Source: Bacteroidales bacterium UBA1180 (GTDB taxonomy: Bacteria > Bacteroidota > Bacteroidia > Bacteroidales > Paludibacteraceae). From it: a stretch of 64,000 bases of DNA. Numbering within the stretch: position 1 is the first letter of the stretch; the number at the start of each line of letters is the position of its first letter. This document shows positions 35,190-42,119 of the stretch, piece after piece. A model generated the notes under the pieces. That model worked only from the letters and a program-made list of their open reading frames with translations, searched no databases and was not told the origin of the DNA. The position numbers and the translations under genes were made by a program. The stretch is taken from assembly GCA_002310195.1 (NCBI GenBank), contig DBYS01000011.1, positions 7,515 to 71,514 of the forward strand, written 5' to 3'.

Positions 35190-35789
35190 TTACTTTTTTA
35201 CATATTTTTGGAAGAGTCCCATCAGCAGACCGAGCACAATGAACGCACCCGGAGCAAGAACAAACAGCAGCATGCCGTAGTTGTCAGGCACAATGTTCAG
35301 TCCGAAGCATGAACCTGTACCCAGCAGTTCGCGGATTATACCGATCACCGTCAGCGACAGCGTGAATCCCAGACCCATACCTATGCCGTCCAGTGCCGAC
35401 AGACCGACGCTGTTCTTCGCGGCAAAAGCCTCAGCACGGCCAAGCACGATACAGTTCACCACGATCAGCGGGATAAACAATCCCAGCACGTCGTAGATCG
35501 CCGGCGTATAAGCCTTCATCAGCATCTCAACGATCGTCACAAAGGTCGCGATCACCACGATGAATGCAGGTATACGCACCTTATCGGGAATCAGGTTCTT
35601 CAATAGTGAGATCACTACGTTCGAGCAAACAAGCACGAACATCGTCGCCAAACCCATCGACATACCGTTGATAGCCGAGGTCGTTGTGGCGAGCGTAGGA
35701 CACATACCCAGCACCAAGGCGAACGTCGGGTTCTCCTTGAAGATGCCGTTTAACAGAGTTTTAGTATTCGTAGTCATAGTCTGTGCCAT
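35190..35789 (-). CDS. rnfE: Rnf complex subunit E
   Basis: A 199-residue paralogue of RnfA. Conserved segments are NPTFALVLGMCPTLATTTSA and LIVVNCIVLGRAEAFAAKN with the cluster-binding cysteines, and six helices. It starts directly at the end of rnfG (shared base) and is 6 bp before rnfA. Confidence 0.95.
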   Translation of the reverse strand: MAQTMTTNTKTLLNGIFKENPTFALVLGMCPTLATTTSAINGMSMGLATMFVLVCSNVVISLLKNLIPDKVRIPAFIVVIATFVTIVEMLMKAYTPAIYDVLGLFIPLIVVNCIVLGRAEAFAAKNSVGLSALDGIGMGLGFTLSLTVIGIIRELLGTGSCFGLNIVPDNYGMLLFVLAPGAFIVLGLLMGLFQKYVKK

Positions 35790-36457
35790 TATTTACCTTG
35801 TGAAACAAAATCGTTGGTTACCTGCTGCTCGGCATCGGTGCTCACGGTCTCAACCTGCTCGGGTTGAGCGTGTTGCTGCTTGCTGGCGCCTGTGTTGGCG
35901 TCGCTGCCGTTGAGCGCTGCATAGGCGGCATTCACTGCGCTGAGGAATGCGCGCGAAGAGATCGTTGCAGCCGTTATCGCATCCACATCGCCGCCATCCT
36001 TGCTTACGGTCATCTTGCCGTCAGCCTGACGGCCGATGATGTTCTGTCCGGGCTTGGCGGTGTTCTTGAACCACTCGACTATATGCGTACCGAGACCCGG
36101 CGTCTCTGCCTGCTCGAGCACGGCATAGTTCACGATGCGGTTTTCGGCATCAAAGCCTATCATCATCTTGATCTTTCCTCCAAAACCGTTGGTCACCGCC
36201 TGAACGGCTGCACCTGCATACCTGTCATTGGCGTCAAAGGCGCGGTAGATCACAAAGTCTCCTACCTGCTCTGCTTCGGCTATGCGGGCATGCTCCGGCA
36301 GCACGGCGGAGATTGCGGCTTGCTTCTGCGCCTCTTTCTGGGCATTGATGGTCGCCTCAGTCAGCATATTCACACCGGCCAGCGCAGCGCCGGCTACGAT
36401 GGTGATGCATGTGAGCGACAGCATCATATTTTTGAGTGTACTTTCTAACTTCTTCAT
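35789..36457 (-). CDS. rnfG: Rnf complex subunit G (FMN-binding)
   Basis: A 222-residue periplasm-facing subunit with an N-terminal membrane anchor (MLSLTCITIVAGAALAGVNM) and an FMN-binding domain; GLGTHIVEWFKN and DAITAATISSRAFLSAV mark the site where FMN is bound to threonine. The motif reads TAAT where many homologues have S/T-GAT. The C-terminal ~40 residues are a Gln/Ala-rich tail without known role. Confidence 0.93.
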   Translation of the reverse strand: MKKLESTLKNMMLSLTCITIVAGAALAGVNMLTEATINAQKEAQKQAAISAVLPEHARIAEAEQVGDFVIYRAFDANDRYAGAAVQAVTNGFGGKIKMMIGFDAENRIVNYAVLEQAETPGLGTHIVEWFKNTAKPGQNIIGRQADGKMTVSKDGGDVDAITAATISSRAFLSAVNAAYAALNGSDANTGASKQQHAQPEQVETVSTDAEQQVTNDFVSQGK

Positions 36458-36469
36458 AGCTGTACCAAT

Positions 36470-37456
36470 TTATTTCTTAACAACCTCTCCAAAGCGTTTG
36501 GGTGCTATGCGGTTGAGCAGAGGCACAACGCTGTTCATAATCAGTATGGCGAACGACATGCCTTCGGGATATGCTCCCCATGTACGGATCACCACTACGA
36601 TCACACCTATTCCTACGCCAAAGATGATCTTGCCCCAGGCAGTCATCGGGCTCGTCACATAGTCCGTTGCCATAAATATCGCACCGAGCATCACACCACC
36701 GGTCAGCAGGTGAGTCAGCGGGCCCGAACCGATGCCGCAGGCACTCAGTATAGCCGTGAACACTGCCACTGTACCCAATATCGATACAGGTATATGCCAG
36801 CTGATCACACGCGTGCACAGCAGGAATATTCCGCCGATGAGCAGTGCCAGGGCACTTATCTCACCTAGCGAACCGCCCATTATATGCTCCGGCACGCAGC
36901 TGAGGAACGAATCAACGAAACTGTCGAGTTCAAACTGCTTGTGCTCGATCACCGCATGCTTCATGTACGACAGCGGCGTAGCGGCGGTCTCGGCGTCGAG
37001 ATAGCTCGTCGCAAAACCTTTGGCCACAGGCCAGGTCGTCATGGCTGCGGGGAAGGAGATGAGCAGGAACACACGTCCTACCAGCGCGGGGTTGAACACG
37101 TTCTGACCAATGCCGCCGAACACCATCTTGCCTATACCGATGGCGAAGATGCTACCCAGCACCACCATCCACCACGGGAGGTTACTCGGCAGGTTGAACG
37201 CCAGCAGCAAACCCGTGAGCACGGCACTCAGGTCGCACAGCGACGGTTGGCGCTTGAGCATGAACTTAGTGATGCACCACTCTGTCAGCACGCACGCGGC
37301 TATGCTGATCACCGTGGTGATAAGAGCGCTCCAGCCAAAGGCAATCAAACTGACGGCAAACGCCGGCAGCAACGCCAGGATGACAAAGAGCATGTTTTTC
37401 TGCACACTGTCTCCGCTGTGTACGTGCGGAGCGGCAGATGTGAATAATTGAGCCAT
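36470..37456 (-). CDS. rnfD: Rnf complex subunit D (FMN-binding membrane protein)
   Basis: A 328-residue polytopic subunit with ten or so helices. The N-terminus has SAAPHVHSGDSVQKNMLFVI, typical of RnfD/NqrB, and the covalent FMN site is probably the Thr in ETAATPLSYMKH, again TAAT in place of SGAT. MATDYVTSPMTAWGK lies near the C-terminus. Order rnfB-C-D-G-E-A is the usual one. Confidence 0.94.
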   Translation of the reverse strand: MAQLFTSAAPHVHSGDSVQKNMLFVILALLPAFAVSLIAFGWSALITTVISIAACVLTEWCITKFMLKRQPSLCDLSAVLTGLLLAFNLPSNLPWWMVVLGSIFAIGIGKMVFGGIGQNVFNPALVGRVFLLISFPAAMTTWPVAKGFATSYLDAETAATPLSYMKHAVIEHKQFELDSFVDSFLSCVPEHIMGGSLGEISALALLIGGIFLLCTRVISWHIPVSILGTVAVFTAILSACGIGSGPLTHLLTGGVMLGAIFMATDYVTSPMTAWGKIIFGVGIGVIVVVIRTWGAYPEGMSFAILIMNSVVPLLNRIAPKRFGEVVKK

Positions 37457-37479
37457 ATCCTAATAGTCTTTAATTCAGT

Positions 37480-38835
37480 TTATTTCTTTGCCGCAGCAGC
37501 TGCAGCGCGTTCGCGGAGCATTGCGCCCACCTTGCCTTTGCCTGCACGTATGCCGTCCAGCAGCGGACGGTGAGCCGGGCAGGTGAATACGCACGAGCCG
37601 CAATCGATGCAATCCATCACTTTGTGCTTTTCCATCTCTTCCCACTCTTCGCCTTTGGCGAGGCTCGACAGCAGGTAAGGCTCCAGACCCATCGGACAAG
37701 CGTCCAGACACTTGGCGCAGCGGATACACGGCGACGGTTCGGGACGATAGCACTCGTTCTCGGGCATGAACAGCAGGGCGCTCATGCGTTTGTTGGCAGG
37801 CATCGTTTCGATGTTTGACATCGAGCGTCCCATCATCGGACCGCCGGCAATCACTTCGCCTGTCTTGGCAGGCAGACCGCCTACCATCTCCACGAGCTGC
37901 GAGGTCGGTGTGCCGAACCGCACAAGGTAGTTGCCGGGCTTGGCAACATCCTTGCCGGTGATTGTCATCACGCGGGAGATTAGCGGTTTGTTCTTCTGCA
38001 CAGCTTCATAGATCGCGTACAGCGTAGCCACATTATCCACTACCGCGCCGGTCTCGATAGGCAGCGCACCCGAGGGTACCTGACGGCCTATGCAGGCGTC
38101 GATCAGCTGTTTCTCACCGCCTTGCGGATATTTCACTTTCAGCGCACGCACTTCGATGCCCAGCACTTTCGATGCAAGCTTGCTCATATGCTCGATCGCA
38201 TCGGGTTTGTTGGCCTCGATGCCGATGATTGCGCGGTTAACGCCCAGCGCTTTCATCACGATGCGTATACCGATTATTATCTCTTCGCCGTGCTCAAGCA
38301 TCAACTGATGATCATTCGTCAGGTACGGCTCGCACTCCACGCCGTTCACAATCAGCACTTCGGCTTTCTTGCCCGGAGGAGGCATCAGCTTGACATGTGT
38401 CGGGAAGCATGCGCCACCCAGACCAACGATGCCGGCGTCCTGGATCTTCTTGATGATATCTTTCGGCTCGAGCGTGCACTCGTGTATCAGCGTCTTCGTG
38501 CGATTGATGGTCGGCAACCATTCGTCACCTTCCACATCGATGAAGATTGCCGGTGCAGGCACTCCCTGACCGTCCAATACGTTATCGATCTTCACGACCT
38601 TGCCGCTTACCGACGAATGAACGGGAGCGCTCACGAACCCTCCCGCTTGGGCGAGCAGCGTACCTACCTGCACCTGGTCACCCACAGCCACTACGGGTTG
38701 TGCCGGCGCGCCTATGTGCTGCGACAGCAGGATCACTGCCTGCTTAGGCAGCGGCGCCTCAACGATAGGCTTGTGTGCAGAGTACGACTTGTTGTCATGC
38801 GGATGAACTCCGCCTATACAAAATGTATTCTTCAT
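37480..38835 (-). CDS. rnfC: Rnf complex subunit C (NADH side, two [4Fe-4S] clusters)
   Basis: A 451-residue soluble subunit that exchanges electrons with NAD. It has a Rossmann-like NADH region (GIVGLGGACFPTHVKLMPP), a SLBB region and two cluster motifs, CIRCAKCLDACP around residue 378 and CIDCGSCVFTCP around 417. A C-terminal run of alanines ends in KK. It starts 51 bp after the rnfB stop. Confidence 0.95.
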   Translation of the reverse strand: MKNTFCIGGVHPHDNKSYSAHKPIVEAPLPKQAVILLSQHIGAPAQPVVAVGDQVQVGTLLAQAGGFVSAPVHSSVSGKVVKIDNVLDGQGVPAPAIFIDVEGDEWLPTINRTKTLIHECTLEPKDIIKKIQDAGIVGLGGACFPTHVKLMPPPGKKAEVLIVNGVECEPYLTNDHQLMLEHGEEIIIGIRIVMKALGVNRAIIGIEANKPDAIEHMSKLASKVLGIEVRALKVKYPQGGEKQLIDACIGRQVPSGALPIETGAVVDNVATLYAIYEAVQKNKPLISRVMTITGKDVAKPGNYLVRFGTPTSQLVEMVGGLPAKTGEVIAGGPMMGRSMSNIETMPANKRMSALLFMPENECYRPEPSPCIRCAKCLDACPMGLEPYLLSSLAKGEEWEEMEKHKVMDCIDCGSCVFTCPAHRPLLDGIRAGKGKVGAMLRERAAAAAAKK

Positions 38836-38886
38836 AACTGTTTGTTGTTTTCTTTTTTATTGTCCGCCTGGCGTGGCGGAGGCTAT

Positions 38887-39336
38887 TTAGGCCAAGTGCC
38901 CCAACAGATTGGGGAAGATCGCACGCGGTGTAGGCAGCGATTTGATGATCTCTGCGCACTTCGGGTCGCTTACCAGCACATCCGGCGCACCGAGTGCCAC
39001 CGCACGTTGCGGCGTGAACGCGCCTGGTGCTGCCTCCTTCGCGGGTGCATCAGCAGCTTCTGCCGGCACAAGGATTGCGGCCACTTGATCCATCACAGCG
39101 TCACCGCCTACCGGACAGCTCAGCCCCTGTATCGAACCGGCCTTCACGCAAGCCTCAGCCAGCGCACGGCAACCGGCAAATCCGCAGCCGCCGCAGTTAG
39201 CGCCCGGCAACACGGCCTGCACAAGATCGATCCGCGGGTCTTCCTCCACGGCAAACTGACGTGCCACCACGTACAACAGGATCGATGCGATCAATCCTGT
39301 CAGTCCTAAAACGAGTAGTGATAATAGTATTGACAT
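38887..39336 (-). CDS. rnfB: Truncated Rnf subunit B lacking the ferredoxin domain
   Basis: Only 149 residues. The N-terminal helix (LLSLLVLGLTGLIASILLYV) and the first Fe-S motif (CGGCGFAGCRALAEACVKAG then LSCPVGG) are intact, but the protein then ends with a linker and SLPTPRAIFPNLLGHLA. Family members usually continue for another ~130 residues with ferredoxin-like C-x2-C-x2-C-x3-C-P clusters that take electrons from ferredoxin. Only 51 bp separate the stop from rnfC, and none of it encodes such motifs, so this is a deletion or replacement and not a frameshift. A separate protein may supply the missing clusters. Confidence 0.85.
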   Translation of the reverse strand: MSILLSLLVLGLTGLIASILLYVVARQFAVEEDPRIDLVQAVLPGANCGGCGFAGCRALAEACVKAGSIQGLSCPVGGDAVMDQVAAILVPAEAADAPAKEAAPGAFTPQRAVALGAPDVLVSDPKCAEIIKSLPTPRAIFPNLLGHLA

Positions 39337-39375
39337 ATCTTGTTGTTTGTTAATTATTCAGTTTTGTTTATTGTC

Positions 39376-39540
39376 GTTGTTGGCTGTTGTTGACCTAATT
39401 AAGTCATTGCCGTTGTTGTTAGTTGTTGGCTGTTGTTGACATAATTAAGTCATTGCCGTTGTTGTTAGTTGTTGGCTGTTGTTGACCTAATTAAGTCATT
39501 GCCGTTGTTGTTGGTTGTTGGCTGTTGTTGACTTAATTAA
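39376..39540. repeat. 46-bp tandem repeat array, about 3.6 copies
   Basis: The motif GTTGTTGGCTGTTGTTGAC recurs with GAC at 39392, 39438, 39484 and 39530, exactly 46 bp apart each time. Units differ at only a few positions (CCTAATT, CATAATT, CCTAATT, CTTAATT). The last unit contains the TAA stop of the rseC gene, so the array begins at that stop and fills the gap to rnfB. Confidence 0.95.
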
Positions 39541-39946
39541 CCTTCCGAACCCAGAACGTAAATTTCCGTTGCAGCTTGTCCCTGAACATTCGCAGTATCA
39601 CGTAATATACCGCCACGCTCACCAGCGCTGCCGTACCGGCTTTCACTTCGCTCCACCCCAACTGTCCGAACCCGGCCACTGCTGCCACCAGCAGCACAAA
39701 CGGGATCACGTATGCCAGCAGTACTGCCAGCCAGCCGGCTTCCTCGCGCACGATCACCTCTACTTCATCGCCGATCTGCACCGGTTCCGCCATCTGCGCT
39801 TCAATCCGCTTTTCCTTACTTTCGGAGGCCATGCACATCTTCGCCGCGTGGCACGCGGCACAAGCGCTGGTCTGCGCGATACGCACTACGGCTGTATCGC
39901 CTTCCACACGCTCGACAATCCCGGTATGTCGGATTCCCTCTTCCAA
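39533..39946 (-). CDS. RseC/MucC-family protein
   Basis: A 137-residue protein with an N-terminal cysteine-rich part (SACAACHAAKMCMASESKEK), an OB-like strand set and two transmembrane helices (LAVLLAYVIPFVLLVAAVAG and TAALVSVAVYYVILRMF). RseC homologues precede rnf genes in many bacteria and are linked to reduction of SoxR or to Rnf assembly. First gene of the minus-strand unit. Its stop lies inside the 46-bp repeat. Confidence 0.88.
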   Translation of the reverse strand: MEEGIRHTGIVERVEGDTAVVRIAQTSACAACHAAKMCMASESKEKRIEAQMAEPVQIGDEVEVIVREEAGWLAVLLAYVIPFVLLVAAVAGFGQLGWSEVKAGTAALVSVAVYYVILRMFRDKLQRKFTFWVRKVN

Positions 39947-40031
39947 TGTATTATCGCGTACTAATGGTCTTAACGCGCGCTAATACTGCTGTCTTTTCGC
40001 GCACAAATATGCCTGTACGACAAATCGGCTA

Positions 40032-40063
40032 CAAAGGTAATAAAAATTTTTGACATTTGCAAA
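40032..40063 (-). promoter_or_regulatory. Promoter of the rseC-rnf-DUF2723 operon
   Basis: Minus-strand TTTG (plus 40060-40063) and TACCTTTG (plus 40032-40039) are 20 bp apart. Confidence 0.75.
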
Positions 40064-40099
40064 CTTTTTGACGAAAAAATCGATTTTCCTATTATATTA

Positions 40100-40131
40100 T
40101 TTGCATAAATGCAAAATTTTTTGTATCTTTG
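40100..40131 (+). promoter_or_regulatory. Promoter of the winged-helix gene pair
   Basis: TTTG at 40100-40103 and TATCTTTG at 40124-40131, 20 bp apart, divergent from the rnf promoter. The -7 region and initial transcript (TTTGCAGCCGAAAAC) are almost identical to the promoter at 40679-40710. Confidence 0.8.
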
Positions 40132-40146
40132 CAGCCGAAAACATTC

Positions 40147-40446
40147 ATGAAGGAGTTACAGACATATAAATTTGATTTCGGAGAATATATCCGGATGAAA
40201 GAGGCCGGCACTGACGGCTTCGGATATGAGCGTTATTATACTTCCCCGGCAAGAACTACTCGAGAAAGAATTCTCAACTATCTTTGGTCTCGCCCTTATG
40301 CCGACAACAAACAGTTGTCGTACGTCATGAAAAAATCAATCAGTACCGTAAGGTATCACATCAACAAACTGCAAAAGGAAGGCGTAATTACCCGCGGTTG
40401 GGATGATTGCAGAGGCAATTTATGGTTACAGGAAGGGTGTCGGTAG
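40147..40446 (+). CDS. Winged-helix DNA-binding protein, 99 aa
   Basis: The ATG at 40147 directly follows the promoter. A winged helix covers about residues 38-95: RERILNYLWSRPYADNKQL, then the recognition helix SISTVRYHINKLQKEGVITR and a wing ending GNLWL. The N-terminal 35 residues are a short arm rich in Tyr and Glu. It resembles the C-terminal regulator modules of AlbA-type proteins, but stands alone. The end overlaps the next reading frame by 44 bp. Confidence 0.65.
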   Translation: MKELQTYKFDFGEYIRMKEAGTDGFGYERYYTSPARTTRERILNYLWSRPYADNKQLSYVMKKSISTVRYHINKLQKEGVITRGWDDCRGNLWLQEGCR

Positions 40447-40657
40447 TGTTACAGAAAATGTTATAGAAAACTTATCCGAAAGACAGCAGAGAATTATACG
40501 GTTAGTTAAGGAGTATCCTTTCGCCACAACCGGTATGATGGCGGATAGATTGAATGTTTCTGTAATGACTATCCGTCGTGATATAGAAAAGATGTCTCAT
40601 TTGATTCGTCACATTGGACCAGACAAAGGCGGACATTGGGAGATACAGAAGGAATAA
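40403..40657 (+). pseudogene. Second winged-helix fragment overlapping the first, possibly a remnant
   Basis: An 84-codon frame, +1 relative to the preceding gene, reads ENVIENLSERQQRIIRLVKE then VSVMTIRRDIEKMSHLIRH and GGHWEIQKE. This is the usual C-terminal end of AlbA_2/Schlafen-type proteins (compare RKNGHWEIL at the end of the gene at 5225). No ribosome-binding site is evident at 40403, so it may be a remnant of such a protein joined by deletion, or it may be made by translational coupling or frameshifting. Confidence 0.5.
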
Positions 40658-40678
40658 CATCGCAAAAGGTAGGAATTA

Positions 40679-40710
40679 TTTGCAAATGTCAAATATTTTT
40701 TGTATCTTTG
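40679..40710 (+). promoter_or_regulatory. Promoter of the small-peptide genes
   Basis: TTTG at 40679-40682 and TATCTTTG at 40703-40710, 20 bp apart. The first start codon downstream is ATG 40734. Confidence 0.8.
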
Positions 40711-40733
40711 CAGCCGAAAACAAAAAAACTATT

Positions 40734-40871
40734 ATGAAAAAGAATTATCAACCCCAAGAATCGCCGATGAAGACGCCAAATGGCAATTCTGGCGGCACAC
40801 AACAAATGTATTTCACGCCGGAAGAAGCTATGGCTTTTATGGAACCACGTATCCGGGCAATGTTCAAATGA
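40734..40871 (+). CDS. 45-residue peptide
   Basis: Begins MKKNYQPQESPMKTPNGN and ends AMAFMEPRIRAMFK. It is placed 24 bp after a good promoter -7 box, which supports expression. No signal peptide or membrane segment. Its stop overlaps the next small frame by ATGA. Not recognised; toxin-antitoxin or regulator remnant are possibilities without evidence. Confidence 0.5.
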   Translation: MKKNYQPQESPMKTPNGNSGGTQQMYFTPEEAMAFMEPRIRAMFK

Positions 40872-40942
40872 AAAATGTCGTTTACGCCCGGCAGTCACTT
40901 CTTCAATACGAAGAGAGTGTGCGTTTATCTGGGCAACAATAG
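40868..40942 (+). CDS. 24-residue peptide overlapping the previous stop
   Basis: Starts ATG in an ATGA overlap with the 45-residue gene and reads MKNVVYARQSLLQYEESVRL before ending at TAG. The overlap argues for coupling, but the frame is too short to be sure. No homologue comes to mind. Confidence 0.3.
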   Translation: MKNVVYARQSLLQYEESVRLSGQQ

Positions 40943-40982
40943 TTTTATCGGGCATTTGTTAGACATCAACATACAGAAATAA

Positions 40983-41001
40983 TCGAGGATTCATATCCTC
41001 G
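40983..41001. terminator. Short hairpin after the small peptides
   Basis: CGAGGAT and ATCCTCG arms around a four-base loop. No T-run follows, so it may be an RNA processing or attenuation structure instead of a terminator. Confidence 0.35.
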
Positions 41002-41076
41002 CATCATACCGCTGACCTCAGCAGCATAAAAAAGTGAGGACATAATATAAAAGGCGTTTATTGACGCTTGTTTTGG

Positions 41077-41257
41077 TCTATTGAAATCCGGAAAATTTCG
41101 TCAACCCAAAACAAGAGAGTGCAATAAGCGTTCTCGTGGGTATGTTAATATCCGTCTACGCCCCTCATAGGGCGGGAGGGTTAAGCATATCGGGCGTGGA
41201 CGTTATTGTTTGTTCTTGTTGGCAGGGTCATTTCCGGAACCTCAATAGAAAAGAATG
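41077..41257 (+). ncRNA. Strongly structured RNA candidate of unknown class
   Basis: Distant segments pair without mismatch. TCTATTGA (41077-41084) pairs with TCAATAGA (41242-41249) and TCCGGAAA (41087-41094) with TTTCCGGA (41231-41238). Inside, CCAA..CAAGA (41106-41116) pairs with TCTTGTTGG (41214-41222), and CAATAA (41122-41127) with TTATTG (41203-41208). A hairpin GGGTAT/ATATCC lies at 41138-41153, and CGTCTACGCCC (41153-41163) pairs with GGGCGTGGACG (41192-41202). CGCCC can instead pair with GGGCG at 41170-41174, so a switch between two folds is possible. A terminator follows. It is not RNase P, SRP or tmRNA by their landmarks; a 6S-type RNA is conceivable from its length. No canonical promoter is seen close by. 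Confidence 0.6.
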
Positions 41258-41281
41258 AGCGTGAATAATGTTCACGCTTTT
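41258..41281 (+). terminator. Terminator of the structured RNA
   Basis: AGCGTGAA (41258-41265) and TTCACGCT (41271-41278) form an 8-bp stem with a 5-base loop followed by T residues. Confidence 0.75.
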
Positions 41282-41418
41282 GTTGTATGTACATCGCTCC
41301 CTAGAAGATATAGGACTCCTAGGATAGCGAAGCGGTCTAGAACTAAAAGAAAAGCAATATAATGGAGAATGCCGAAAGCCGAATAACAAAGTGGAGGCAA
41401 TAGTAAAAAATTTAATCT

Positions 41419-42081
41419 ATGATAGACGAAAAAATGCAACAACAGTTAGAACTGCAATTACATGAACAGTACGCAGTAAATAACAATTCCAATTTAAGTA
41501 ACTTTATGGCATTATTGGTTACTTTCGTTGGAATCATAGGTTTTTATGGATATGTTTTAATTCATATGAATTTCGAAATTCTGCATGCCATAGAAGCTTT
41601 GGATGAAAATAGTAAAGTATGCGCGATGATGAAATATTCTGGATTCTATATTCAGGATTTGATGTTTGTATCAGTCGCTTCCTTCTTTATAATACTAATA
41701 TTATACTCTGTCTCGGTTTATATTGGTACAAAACAAAGAAGAGAACAAATCCAAATTAATAAGATTCGCGGAAAAGCATACTTTGGAAAAATAGATGAGA
41801 AAATTTTTCCTCAATACTATAGAAATGCAGATCGAAAGACATTTTGCAATTTCGTTCAAGGACCATATGATATTTTTGCAAGATGGCTCGTTATAACTTT
41901 TTTGGGAATCTTTTTCATTACTTATTGCAAAGTTTGTAATTACTATCACGATGTGCACATACATAATACATGCCATTGCATATTTATCACATCCTTTGTC
42001 GTATTCATAGTTATTATGCTAATTATAAGATATTATCATTTCAATAAATATAAAAAAGAGCCAAATAGTTACAAATCATGA
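41419..42081 (+). CDS. Four-helix membrane protein, unknown
   Basis: A 220-residue protein with hydrophobic segments near residues 27-50 (FMALLVTFVGIIGFYGYVLI), 75-100 (LMFVSVASFFIILILYSVSV), 155-170 (WLVITFLGIFFITYC) and 185-208 (CIFITSFVVFIVIMLIIRYY). The loop between the second and third helix is basic and lies presumably in the cytoplasm. Codon use is AT-rich, unlike core genes. A 13-codon frame (MENAESRITKWRQ, 41362-41403) ends 15 bp before its start and could be a leader. It follows the structured RNA by 140 bp. Not recognised. Confidence 0.65.
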   Translation: MIDEKMQQQLELQLHEQYAVNNNSNLSNFMALLVTFVGIIGFYGYVLIHMNFEILHAIEALDENSKVCAMMKYSGFYIQDLMFVSVASFFIILILYSVSVYIGTKQRREQIQINKIRGKAYFGKIDEKIFPQYYRNADRKTFCNFVQGPYDIFARWLVITFLGIFFITYCKVCNYYHDVHIHNTCHCIFITSFVVFIVIMLIIRYYHFNKYKKEPNSYKS

Positions 42082-42119
42082 AATGAAAATTTTATAAAAA
42101 CACTAGTAAAATAAAAATT

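Noticed and set aside
38837..38886. Frameshifted ferredoxin domain of RnfB
   Set aside because: Only 50 bp lie before rnfC and no cysteine clusters appear in any frame there.
38122..39309. 395-codon plus-strand frame across rnfC and rnfB
   Set aside because: It lies antisense to recognisable Rnf subunits, rich in His, Arg and Cys without domain pattern.
39376..39540. The AAC-rich minus strand of the 46-bp array as a retroelement template repeat
   Set aside because: It is a simple tandem repeat with no similarity to the variable region at 42633-42797.
40943..41418. Retron or group II intron RNA
   Set aside because: No reverse transcriptase gene lies in the window and no intron domain V/VI hairpin was found.
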